The notes beneath the pieces are model-generated. The model was given only the letters and a program-made list of their open reading frames with translations. It ran no database searches and was not told the origin of the DNA. The translations under genes were made by a program, and so were the position numbers. Below are positions 25,690-33,686 of a stretch of DNA of 64,000 nt, in pieces. The stretch is from Halonotius pteroides (GTDB lineage Archaea; Halobacteriota; Halobacteria; Halobacteriales; Haloferacaceae), in contig NZ_QMDW01000009.1 of NCBI RefSeq assembly GCF_003605635.1, forward strand, positions 1 through 64,000. The letters are read 5' to 3'. Every line of letters begins with the position of its first letter. Position 1 is the first letter of the stretch.

Positions 25690-26007
25690 ATGAAATTCTG
25701 TGATGAGTGTGGGTCGCTGATGCACACGGAAGGTGACACCTGGGTGTGTCGCTCCTGTGCAAACGAGGAGTCGCGGGACGCCGAGGCAGAAGCGGCGATG
25801 ACGACCCGAGATGGACAGCAGAACGACGAAGCCCCCGCCGTCGCCGACGCGACCCAAGAGGCCAGTGAGACGGTTCAGGAGTCCTGTCCGGCCGAGGACT
25901 GCGACAGTGATCGGGCCACCTCCGAGATGATGCCGAAACCGGGCGGTTCCTACGAGGTTCGGCTGTTCACCTGCGTCGAGTGCGGTCACAAGTGGCGCGC
26001 GTCCTGA
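25690..26007 (+). CDS. TFS/TFIIS-like RNA polymerase factor lacking the acidic hairpin
   Basis: A 105-residue two-zinc-ribbon protein of the TFS/RPB9/TFIIS group. The N-ribbon uses C4, C7, C20 and C23 (MKFCDECGS..WVCRSC); the C-ribbon uses C66, C71, C95 and C98, ending CVECGHKWRAS as in TFS. In active TFS the C-ribbon hairpin carries an RSADEP-type Asp-Glu pair that drives RNA cleavage; here that stretch is SEMMPKPGGSYE, with no DE. So it probably binds RNA polymerase without stimulating cleavage. The linker (24-64) is acidic and disordered. A TATA box (25648-25662) lies upstream of the ATG. Confidence 0.85.
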   Translation: MKFCDECGSLMHTEGDTWVCRSCANEESRDAEAEAAMTTRDGQQNDEAPAVADATQEASETVQESCPAEDCDSDRATSEMMPKPGGSYEVRLFTCVECGHKWRAS

Positions 26008-26172
26008 CGGCGTCTTCTTCCTGCTGGGTCGTGGGCTTCACCCGCTGCATCTCCCTCTTGTACTCGCTTTCTCAGATGACGGTTGGCAACGAATATCAGG
26101 TGGCCATTGCCGCCCCAAACCTGCCTTTTCGCCTCCCTCGACGTCATCAGTACTCCGCTGACCACGCCCGTC

Positions 26173-27495
26173 TCACGGCTCGATCCGGTCGAGAAACCGG
26201 TCAAAGGCCCCGCTCGCGGCGTGCACGTGAGCGTAGGTCCCGAGCGAGTCGTAAGCCATGAGACCGTCGTGGTCGCCGTCGATGCCGTCGCCACGGCGCA
26301 CGTCGAATGCGAAGCGGGCGTCGCTGTCGACGCTGGCCTCCGAGTAGTGGAACTCGTGGCCACGGAGCGTTTCGCCACGGTCGGCCGTGAGCGTCCCTGT
26401 CGTCGCATCGAGTTCGATGTGATCGAGTGCCTGATACCGGTCACACATCGTCACGTCCGCCGGGAGAATCCCAGCCATCGCGTGACCCTCGCCGTCAGTC
26501 GTCGTCAGCGACTGCGCCATCGTCATCAGACCGCCGCACTCGCCGAACACCGACAGACCCTCGCTGGCGCGGTCGGCGAGATCGTCCAGCGTCGGCGACG
26601 ACGCCAACTCTTCGGCGTGGAGTTCTGGATACCCGCCCGGCAGATAGACGCCATCGCAGTCGGGGAGTGGATCGCCAGCGACCGGCGAGAACGTCCTGAC
26701 GGTTGCCCGCTCGCGGAGGCGTTCGACCGTCGCGGGATACCGGAAACAGAAGGCCGCGTCGCTGGCGACGGCGACAGTTGCGCTCGTCGGCTCGGCTGCG
26801 GGCGAGCCGGATGCGTCCATTTCGGCGTCGCTGCCTCTGGGTTCGCGCGCAACCTCGACCAGCCGTTCGGTTTCGAGGTTTTCGGCCGCCTCGTCGAGTG
26901 CGTCGTACGGGAGGGCGGCCTCGTCGCCCATTTCGAGACCGAGATGCCGATCCGGGATTTCGAGGTCGCTAGACGGTTGAATCCGCCCGAAATATGCCAT
27001 CTCGTCCGGCAGCGCGTCCCGAATCCCCTCGGCGTGGCGGCCGCCGTGGGCGCGCTGTGCGACGACGCCCGCCACGTCGATCTCGCGGTCGATGGTCGCC
27101 GCATACTCTCGAAAGCCGTAGGCCGTGGCGGCGACGCTCTCCATGCCGGCCTTGGCGTCGACGACGAGCACGACCGGCAGATCGAGGGCTTCGGCGACCA
27201 TCGCAGTGCTTGAGCCATCGCCGTCGTAGAGGCCCATCACCCCCTCGACGACGCAGATATCGCCCTCGCCGCGGGCGTAGTTGCGAGTAAGGCCGGCGTC
27301 GCCTTCGAGCCACAGGTCGAGCGTACGGGAGGGCCGGCCCGCAATCGCCTCGTGGTGGCTCGGATCGATGAAATCGGGGCCGGCTTTGGCTGGCTGGACG
27401 GAGTAGCCCGCGCCGTCGAGTGCGCGAATGATGGCGAGCGTGGCGACCGTCTTGCCGACGCCGGAGCTGACGCCGCCGAGGACGAAGCCGTTCAT
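26173..27495 (-). CDS. cbiA: Cobyrinic acid a,c-diamide synthase
   Basis: A 440-residue CbiA/CobB, which amidates the a and c side chains using glutamine and ATP. The N-terminal dethiobiotin-synthetase-like domain has the P-loop 'VLGGVSSGVGKTVATL' (residues 5-20) and 'DFIDPSHHEAIAGRPSRTLD'. The C-terminal glutaminase domain has the nucleophile in 'VFGECGGLMTMAQSL' and 'LRGHEFHYSEASV'. The ATG at the P-loop domain start is preferred over one 20 codons upstream. An 87-base gap separates it from vapC, so it may have its own promoter; its 3' end faces the TFS-like gene. Confidence 0.94.
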   Translation of the reverse strand: MNGFVLGGVSSGVGKTVATLAIIRALDGAGYSVQPAKAGPDFIDPSHHEAIAGRPSRTLDLWLEGDAGLTRNYARGEGDICVVEGVMGLYDGDGSSTAMVAEALDLPVVLVVDAKAGMESVAATAYGFREYAATIDREIDVAGVVAQRAHGGRHAEGIRDALPDEMAYFGRIQPSSDLEIPDRHLGLEMGDEAALPYDALDEAAENLETERLVEVAREPRGSDAEMDASGSPAAEPTSATVAVASDAAFCFRYPATVERLRERATVRTFSPVAGDPLPDCDGVYLPGGYPELHAEELASSPTLDDLADRASEGLSVFGECGGLMTMAQSLTTTDGEGHAMAGILPADVTMCDRYQALDHIELDATTGTLTADRGETLRGHEFHYSEASVDSDARFAFDVRRGDGIDGDHDGLMAYDSLGTYAHVHAASGAFDRFLDRIEP

Positions 27496-27582
27496 GCTGG
27501 TCTCTGGCTGGCTGACTGTGAGTGATACATTGTTGCGGTATACTGTGGTTGCCACCGAGTCATCAAAACCTGTTCGAAGCTC

Positions 27583-27987
27583 TCAGGAGTCCTTTCGGTA
27601 GGCATCGATATCGACGACGCGCCGGGTCTCGGGATGCGTGCAATCGCTGTCACTGGAGACGAGCGTCGCGTCCAGTTCGTCGGCGACTGCCACGACGAGC
27701 GCGTCAATCGCAGTCAGGTTTGGGCCTTCCGGGCCGATCTCGTCGGCGATCTCCGCCGCCCGGACGGCCGTCGATGCGTTTGTCTCGACGACATCGACCC
27801 ACGAGAGTTCGGCGCGTGCGTCCTCGATATCCGTGGGCGCGCTGCTGTGAACGGTGCCGAGCAGGTATTCGGTATAGATCGGTGCCGGAGCGACGAACTG
27901 TTCCTCGGCGTGATCAAGCAGGTACTCTGCGGCTGCCTCGACACCGTTGCCGTAATCGATCAGAAACGATGCATCGAGAACTCTCAT
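27583..27987 (-). CDS. vapC: PIN-domain ribonuclease toxin (VapC-like)
   Basis: A 134-residue PIN-domain protein. The acidic catalytic quartet is visible: Asp5 (LDASFLID), Glu40 (YTEYL), Asp95 (TAIDALVVA) and Asp113 (SSDSD). VapC toxins cleave tRNA or rRNA. Its ATG overlaps the vapB-like stop by four bases, the normal antitoxin-then-toxin order. The pair sits between cbiE and cbiA in the cobalamin region, on the same strand. All catalytic positions are intact, so it is likely functional. Confidence 0.9.
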   Translation of the reverse strand: MRVLDASFLIDYGNGVEAAAEYLLDHAEEQFVAPAPIYTEYLLGTVHSSAPTDIEDARAELSWVDVVETNASTAVRAAEIADEIGPEGPNLTAIDALVVAVADELDATLVSSDSDCTHPETRRVVDIDAYRKDS

Positions 27988-28235
27988 TCGTCGGTTCGGG
28001 CCTCTGTCATCGCCGATACGCGGGAGTCAGACTCTTGGTTTCCTCGCTCGTGAACCGCACGCATCGCCTCGGCACGATCCGTGCCGCTGAACGCCCCGAA
28101 GCCGGCGAGCAGGTCGCGGTCGTCGTCCAATAGCCGTTCGAGCACGTCGTTGAACGATTCGCCCTCGTGCCGCCGCTGTTCGAGTTCGCGTTTGACTGAC
28201 TCGCTAACACGAATCTGTTTGTTGGCTGTACCCAT
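27984..28235 (-). CDS. vapB: VapB-like antitoxin (haloarchaeal DUF7557-like)
   Basis: An 83-residue antitoxin. The N-terminal part 'KQIRVSESVKRELEQRRHEG' followed by 'ESFNDVLERLLDDD' is a ribbon-helix-helix-like DNA-binding region. The C-terminal part 'LLAGFGAFSGTDRAEAMRAV' is the toxin-binding segment commonly seen in haloarchaeal antitoxins paired with PIN toxins. It starts 41 bases after the cbiE stop and just below a perfect inverted repeat, as expected for autoregulation. Confidence 0.88.
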   Translation of the reverse strand: MGTANKQIRVSESVKRELEQRRHEGESFNDVLERLLDDDRDLLAGFGAFSGTDRAEAMRAVHERGNQESDSRVSAMTEARTDE

Positions 28236-28239
28236 TGTA

Positions 28240-28259
28240 TGTCAACGTAGTCGTTGACA
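28240..28259. promoter_or_regulatory. Perfect inverted repeat operator upstream of vapB
   Basis: TGTCAACG-tagt-CGTTGACA: eight-base perfect arms with a four-base spacer, ending five bases before the vapB ATG. An AT-rich box on the minus strand (gattaattc, 28261-28269) lies immediately upstream, so the repeat spans the predicted transcription start. This is the position expected for repression by the VapB or VapBC complex. Confidence 0.65.
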
Positions 28260-28276
28260 CGAATTAATCGTTTGGC

Positions 28277-29041
28277 TCACTCGACGTCTCGACGGACTGC
28301 CAGCACCGACAGATCCGAAAACGGCGTTGAGTCGGCTCCAGACCCGCCGGCATGGTCGGCAAGGTCGCCCAGCGAACGTCGACTGATCGACTCGTCGTCG
28401 TGAGTGAGCCTTTCGAGTACGAGCGCGTCCAGCGCGGAATCAGCACCTGCGTTGAGCAGGTTGGCCGCGATATCGCCGGGCATCCAGTCGAACGGCCGCG
28501 GCAACACGAGCAGGTGTCTGTCGCCGACGGCGGCTGTCAGCCGCGCGACATCGTCGCTGATGTCGCCACTCTTGTGCAGCGTGACGAACTCGGTGTCCTC
28601 CATCGGCGTGCGGGCGCGACTCGCCGCGATCTGGAGCGACGAGATACCGGGAATCACGCGAACCGGCCGGTCGACCACGTCCTGCACCTTGCCGACGAAC
28701 TGGTAGCCGGAGTGGTTTGGATCGCCCATCAGCACCGCCGTCCCGCGCTCGCCGCTGGCAACGCGGTCGGCGAACGTCGTCAGGGCCTCCCGTTCGTCCT
28801 TGTAACCGCAGGTCAACAGGTCGGCGTCGGTTTCATGGGTGATGAAGTCGACGACGGTCTCGAAGCCGACGACGACATCAGCGTCTTCGATAGCCTGCCG
28901 CCCCCGCGGCGTGAGATAGTCGAGATTGCCGGGGCCGATACCGACCGCGTGAACGGGGGCAGCGTCAGCATCGAGCGTTTCGGGTGCAGCCGCTGCAACG
29001 GTCGCCGGATCGGGGCCGGAATCGAGGTCGTACCCGCTCAT
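28277..29041 (-). CDS. cbiE: Cobalt-precorrin-7 C5-methyltransferase
   Basis: A 254-residue CbiE. After a 30-residue acidic/alanine tail the SAM motif 'VGIGPGNLDYLTPRGRQAI' appears, followed by 'DVVVGFETVVDFIT', 'VLMGDPNHSGYQFVGKVQD' and 'VIPGISSLQIAASRA'. It works with CbiT (the two are fused in CobL of aerobic organisms); here cbiT is encoded about 3 kb downstream. Its ATG overlaps the cbiC stop by four bases. It is the last gene before the toxin-antitoxin pair. Confidence 0.93.
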   Translation of the reverse strand: MSGYDLDSGPDPATVAAAAPETLDADAAPVHAVGIGPGNLDYLTPRGRQAIEDADVVVGFETVVDFITHETDADLLTCGYKDEREALTTFADRVASGERGTAVLMGDPNHSGYQFVGKVQDVVDRPVRVIPGISSLQIAASRARTPMEDTEFVTLHKSGDISDDVARLTAAVGDRHLLVLPRPFDWMPGDIAANLLNAGADSALDALVLERLTHDDESISRRSLGDLADHAGGSGADSTPFSDLSVLAVRRDVE

Positions 29042-29781
29042 GAGTTCGACTCCAGATCGATCTCGCCGTCGCGGGCGTCGCTGGCGACGTGGATCAACTC
29101 GTTTGTCAGCGCGGCCGCCAGCCCGCTGCCGCCGCGGCGACCGACGTTCGTGATCGCCGGCACGTCGTACTCGGCAGCGACCTCACGGATTCGCTCGCGG
29201 CTCTCGACGGCTTTCACGAAGCCGACCGGCGTGGCGACGACGACGGCCGGTCGGGTGCCGTTTTCGATACAGTCCGCGAGCGCGAAGGCGGCCGTCGGCG
29301 CGTTGCCAACAACGGCGATGGCGTCCTCGTAGACGCCCTGCTTGTCGAGTTCGAGCACCGACGCGGCCGTCCGTGTCATCCCCGTCTCCTTGGCGAGTTT
29401 TGCGCCGTTGCCGATGGCCTTGCGCTTCTCGCAGTTGTGGCCGCGGCCCGTCACGCCGGCTTTCGACATCGTGATATCGGTGACGATGGTCGTCTCGCCG
29501 TTGACGGCGCGTGCGCCGGCCCGGATCGGCGCGGCGGCGTCCGCGTTGCCGTCGCTGTCGGTGCCGGTGAACCGGAGTAGATGCTGGAACTCGATGTCGC
29601 CCATCGAATGGACGGCCTTCTGGCGGAACCGATCAGCAAGCGTCTCGTCGGGGACGAACCCCCGGACGATATCCATGCTCGTTTCGGCGATATCCATCGC
29701 CTCCTCGGTCGTCGCGCCGAGGTCGGCGTACTCGTCGTCGACGCCGTCGCTGTCGCCTGATGCCGCGTTCTGTTCAGTCAT
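29038..29781 (-). CDS. cbiC: Cobalt-precorrin-8 methylmutase
   Basis: A 247-residue CbiC/CobH, which moves the C11 methyl to C12 to give cobyrinate. Key parts are 'AVHSMGDIEFQHLLRF' with the catalytic His, 'IVTDITMSKAGV', 'AVVGNAPTAAFAL' and 'PAVVVATPVGFVKAVESRE', ending 'VGRRGGSGLAAALTNELI'. An N-terminal acidic tail of about 25 residues is present. It overlaps the cobN stop by eight bases and the cbiE start by four. Confidence 0.94.
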   Translation of the reverse strand: MTEQNAASGDSDGVDDEYADLGATTEEAMDIAETSMDIVRGFVPDETLADRFRQKAVHSMGDIEFQHLLRFTGTDSDGNADAAAPIRAGARAVNGETTIVTDITMSKAGVTGRGHNCEKRKAIGNGAKLAKETGMTRTAASVLELDKQGVYEDAIAVVGNAPTAAFALADCIENGTRPAVVVATPVGFVKAVESRERIREVAAEYDVPAITNVGRRGGSGLAAALTNELIHVASDARDGEIDLESNS

Positions 29782-32700
29782 CAGCAGCCTCCGGGGCTGG
29801 GTCGCTCGCTCGTGCTTCGAGGTCGCCCTCCACGCTGAGGTTGATATCGCGGAGCTGATCGACGGTTTCGTCGTCGGCGTCCCACAGCTCGCGGTCGATG
29901 GCCTCCAGCAGCGTGTCGGTGATCGATTCGAGCGCCCAGGGGTTCACGTCGCGCATCCATTTCTGTCTGTCGTCGTCGAGAGCGAACTTCTCGGCGACGT
30001 CTTCCCAAAGCGTGTCGCTGATGACGCCGGTGGTGGCGTCCCAGCCGAGCACGACGTCGACCGTCGTCGAGAGGTCGCCCGCGCCCTTGTAGCCGTGATC
30101 CTCCATCGAATCCAGCCAGTCGGGATTGAGGACGCGGGCCCGCATCGCCTTCCGGACTTTCTCCTCGTTGGTATACACGTCGACGTTCTCGGGGTTCGAG
30201 GAGTCGCCGACGTAGGAGGCGGGTTCGCTGCCCGAAATCTCGGAGACAGCCGAGATAAAGCCGCCGTGGAAGGCGTACCAGTCCGAGGAGTCGAGTTCGT
30301 CCTGCTCCATCGTGTCCTCGATTTTGACCGTCGCATCGACGCTCGATAGGCGTCGCTCGAAGCTGTCGTGGGCCTCGCTGACCTTCCCACGTTTGCCCAT
30401 CGCGTAGCCACCCCACTGGACGTACACGTCGGCCAGATCCGCGCGGTCGTCCCAGTTGCCCTCGTCGACGGCCTTGTTCGTGCCCGCGCCGTAGCCGCCC
30501 GGCCGGGTCGTGAAGACGCGCTCGGTCGCCGCGCTCTTGGCCTCGTCGGGATCGAGCCCTTCGGCTTCCAGCTCGTCGGCCTCCTCCTCGACGTGTTTCT
30601 TGATGTAGTTCATCTCGTGGGGTTCGTCCAGATCGACGACCGCCGAAACGGCGTCGTGAATGACACCGGCTGCGGCGGGGAACGCATCGCGGAACAGTCC
30701 CGAGACGCGTGTCGTCACGTCGATTCGTGGGCGGCCGAGTTCATCAAGGTCGATTGGCTCCACATTGTCGATCCGGCCAGCGTCCGTCCAGACCGGCCGC
30801 ACGCCCAGCATCGCCAGCACCTGACCGATGGTCTCGCCCTTCGTTCGCACCGTGGGCGTCCCCCAGGCGACGACGCCGATCTCCTCGGGATATTCGTCGT
30901 GTTCGTCGTGGTGGCGGTCGAGGACGCCCTCGGCGACGTTTTTTCCGACCTGCCACGCGTATTTCGCCGGCACCTTGCGCGGATCGAGTGTGTAGAAATT
31001 GCGCGCTGTCGGCAGCAGATCGACGCCGCCACGCGTCGGCGCGCCGGAACCGCCTGGCGGGACGTAGTCACCGTTGAGCGCGTCAGCGGTTCGGGGAATT
31101 TCGTCTTCGGCTCCCTGCACTCGCGGGGCGGCCTCCTCGCAGATGAACGCGAGTGCCTCCCGGAGGTCGTTGTGTGCGCCGGAACTCGCCCGCCCGTCGC
31201 CGAGCGTGTCGATATCGACGACGAGTAGATTGATGTTGACCTCGTCGTCGGGGCCGGCTTCTCGCTCGGAGTCCGGCACATCGAAGTCGTTGGCTGCGAG
31301 GGTTTCGACCAACTGCACACAGGTCTCGTGGACATAGTCGGCCGCCTCGGCGTATGTCATCCCGAGATCGTCGGCGTACTCGCCGGGACGGTTTCGCATC
31401 GCGTCGTAATCGACGCCTAGCGCGCCGGCGACGCTCTCGCGGAGGCTCGGCGTGTCGCCGTTTTCGAGCCGCGTGAGCGCGACCAGATACTCGACCAGCC
31501 GGTCGTCGACCGGCGGTTCGCTCATCGTATGCAGGCCGAGCCGGATCTGGGTCGTCTTTACGTCCGTCAGGTACTCGTGAACCCGCTCGACCAGTTCGTC
31601 GATCCCGACTTCGTCGCCATCGACATCGCCCTCGGCGAGCGTCGAGCCGGCCTCGTCGGGGCCGCGAACCTCCATCTGTTCGTCGATTTCGCCGCTCGTC
31701 CCGAGTTCGACCGCGAGATCGAGGTCGTCGACGCGCTCACGGATGAGGTCTTCGAGCTGTTCGCCGCTGTCGCTGCGGGCGTCTTCCATCCCCGCCTCGC
31801 GGTACTCATTGGCGAGTTCCTCCAACTCGCTGAGTTCGTCGTAGGTGCCGGCGTTGGCCATGACCGGCGTCAGGTAGTCGACGATGGCAGCGTAGGAACG
31901 ACGCTTCGCCTGGGTTCCCTCGCCGGGGTTGTTGACGATGTACGGATAGACGTTCGGCAGATCGCCGATCAGCTGGTCTGGCGCGCTCGCGCCGTTGAGC
32001 CCGACGGTTTTACCGGGCAGCCACTCCAGCGAACCGTGGGTACCGAGGTGGACGACGGCGTCGGCCTCGAAGCTGTTTCGCAGCCAGGCGTAGAACGCGT
32101 AGTAGTCGTGTGGCGGCTGGAGATCCGAATCGTGATAGACCTTCGCGGGATCCATCCCGAACCCGCGCGGCGGCTGGACGGTGACGAGCACGTTGCCGAA
32201 CTCCGCGCCAGGGATCGCAAACGGCCGGTCGGGTGGGTCGCCCCACTCCTCGGTGATGTTCTCCTGAAATCGCTCGTCGGCGTCGGCGAACCACTCGCGG
32301 TACTGGTCAGTGGAGACGACATCGACCGAGCGGTCACGCACGTCCTCAGGGGCGACCCAGCGGTTGTCCAGTGTGAGCTGGCTGGTGAGCGTGTCGATCA
32401 GTTGCTGGCCCGACGCTGGGCGGCTGTCGCCGAGGTCGTAGCCGCGAGCGTCGAGTTCCTCAAGAAGGTTGATCGTGCTCTCCGGGGAGTCGAGCCCGAA
32501 AGCTGTCCCGATACCGTCGTCGCTCGGCGGGTAGTTGTGCAGGACGACGGCGACGGTTTTGTCGTCGTTGTCGAGATAGCGGAGTCGCGCCCAGTTGACC
32601 GCCAGCCGGGCGGCGTGATCGACGCGCTCTTGGATCGGGAAGTGGTGTTTCGGCGCGCTGCCGATGTCGGCGGCGTCGTCCATACGCTCCTTGCCGGAGA

Positions 32701-33655
32701 TCGGATGGGTGATGACGTTGCCGTCGAACTCGGGGAGTGCGACCGAGAGGGCGAGTTCGAATCCCATCACGCCGGTGTCGCTGGCCTCGTAGCGCGACCG
32801 CGAGCGCATCGTCGTGATCGTCTGGAGAACGGGTACGCCGAGGCGGTCGAGGAAGACATCCTCGGCCGAATCGCCCTCGTCGCTCGCCGAGCGGCCGCGT
32901 TCGTCCATCGACAGCGAGAACATGAACGAGGAGAGGACGGCATCGACGACTGGCTCGCCGTCTTCCAGCAGCCAGTTGTCGGTCACCCACTCGGCGTTCT
33001 CCTGGCCCTCCTCGTCGGCGGCCGGATTACAGAAGACCGGAAGGGCGTTCGCACCCTGCGATTCGAGCGCGCGAACCTGTGAATCGACGTAGCGGGTGTT
33101 CTCGTGTGTCCAGTGAGATTCGTAAAACCAGATCGCAACGGTCGGTTTCTCGGGGTCGAACGTCTCGCGGAGGGCGTCGTACTCGATGCCGGGGTGGTCG
33201 GGGTGATAGACGCCTTCGGTCGGGAGCTCTGTCGGGTCGTCGTACTCGGTCTCGACGCCGCCGTACTCGCTGGCGAGGAACCGACAGCAGTGTTCGACGT
33301 TTATCGTGCCGCCGCGTTCCAGGTACTCGTAGATGTGGTCGCGGTCGGCGTCGGCGACGGAGGTGTCCTCGAAGGCGAAGGCGTCGCCGGTTCCCTTGAC
33401 GATCAGCGGGACGCCAAGTTCGCGCAGGCGATCGACAGCGTACTCGTAGCCGGGCATGCTGTCCTCGCCGCCGTGGAGCCAGAGAACGACCGCCGCCGCA
33501 TCTTCGCAGTCGTCGACGAACGCCTCCACGTCCGTCTGGTCGTCGAGGTCGCCCTCCGAGCGGACGATGAGATCGATACCATCGAGTCGGCTCGCCGCCC
33601 GCTGGACGGAGCCGAGTTCGTTTTCGGTTGCCGTATAGAGGCCAATCCGTGTCAT
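29774..33655 (-). CDS. cobN: CobN-type cobaltochelatase large subunit
   Basis: A 1293-residue CobN/BchH-family protein, the large subunit of an ATP-dependent chelatase that inserts Co2+ into a corrinoid (or Mg2+ into protoporphyrin in BchH). Recognisable blocks include 'WLHGGEDSMPGYEYAVDRLR', 'YESHWTHENTRYVDSQ', 'ITHPISGKERMD', 'VVHLGTHGSLEWLPGKTVGL', 'PVWTDAGRIDNVEPI' and 'VVLGWDATTGVISDTLWEDV'. The start is set at MTRIGLYTA; an upstream extension would run into the divergent gene. Its start codon lies 31 bases from that of the ChlI/ChlD fusion, its likely ATPase partner. CobS and CobT are not present in the window. Confidence 0.94.
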   Translation of the reverse strand: MTRIGLYTATENELGSVQRAASRLDGIDLIVRSEGDLDDQTDVEAFVDDCEDAAAVVLWLHGGEDSMPGYEYAVDRLRELGVPLIVKGTGDAFAFEDTSVADADRDHIYEYLERGGTINVEHCCRFLASEYGGVETEYDDPTELPTEGVYHPDHPGIEYDALRETFDPEKPTVAIWFYESHWTHENTRYVDSQVRALESQGANALPVFCNPAADEEGQENAEWVTDNWLLEDGEPVVDAVLSSFMFSLSMDERGRSASDEGDSAEDVFLDRLGVPVLQTITTMRSRSRYEASDTGVMGFELALSVALPEFDGNVITHPISGKERMDDAADIGSAPKHHFPIQERVDHAARLAVNWARLRYLDNDDKTVAVVLHNYPPSDDGIGTAFGLDSPESTINLLEELDARGYDLGDSRPASGQQLIDTLTSQLTLDNRWVAPEDVRDRSVDVVSTDQYREWFADADERFQENITEEWGDPPDRPFAIPGAEFGNVLVTVQPPRGFGMDPAKVYHDSDLQPPHDYYAFYAWLRNSFEADAVVHLGTHGSLEWLPGKTVGLNGASAPDQLIGDLPNVYPYIVNNPGEGTQAKRRSYAAIVDYLTPVMANAGTYDELSELEELANEYREAGMEDARSDSGEQLEDLIRERVDDLDLAVELGTSGEIDEQMEVRGPDEAGSTLAEGDVDGDEVGIDELVERVHEYLTDVKTTQIRLGLHTMSEPPVDDRLVEYLVALTRLENGDTPSLRESVAGALGVDYDAMRNRPGEYADDLGMTYAEAADYVHETCVQLVETLAANDFDVPDSEREAGPDDEVNINLLVVDIDTLGDGRASSGAHNDLREALAFICEEAAPRVQGAEDEIPRTADALNGDYVPPGGSGAPTRGGVDLLPTARNFYTLDPRKVPAKYAWQVGKNVAEGVLDRHHDEHDEYPEEIGVVAWGTPTVRTKGETIGQVLAMLGVRPVWTDAGRIDNVEPIDLDELGRPRIDVTTRVSGLFRDAFPAAAGVIHDAVSAVVDLDEPHEMNYIKKHVEEEADELEAEGLDPDEAKSAATERVFTTRPGGYGAGTNKAVDEGNWDDRADLADVYVQWGGYAMGKRGKVSEAHDSFERRLSSVDATVKIEDTMEQDELDSSDWYAFHGGFISAVSEISGSEPASYVGDSSNPENVDVYTNEEKVRKAMRARVLNPDWLDSMEDHGYKGAGDLSTTVDVVLGWDATTGVISDTLWEDVAEKFALDDDRQKWMRDVNPWALESITDTLLEAIDRELWDADDETVDQLRDINLSVEGDLEARASDPAPEAADD

Positions 33656-33656
33656 C

Positions 33657-33664
33657 TTTATAAA
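33657..33664 (+). promoter_or_regulatory. TATA box shared by the cobN / chlID divergent promoter
   Basis: A palindromic tttataaa centred 26-27 bases before the ChlI/D ATG, so that gene would be leaderless. On the other strand the box lies only two bases outside the cobN start codon, so TBP bound here should hinder cobN initiation. A separate cobN box would have to lie near 33675-33685, where only weak candidates exist. Confidence 0.5.
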
Positions 33665-33686
33665 CCAGCGTTGTAGTAACGCAAGT

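Noticed and set aside
31529-33082. 517-codon open frame antisense to cobN
   Set aside because: It lies wholly inside conserved cobN sequence on the other strand and has no recognisable motif. Long antisense frames are common at this GC content.
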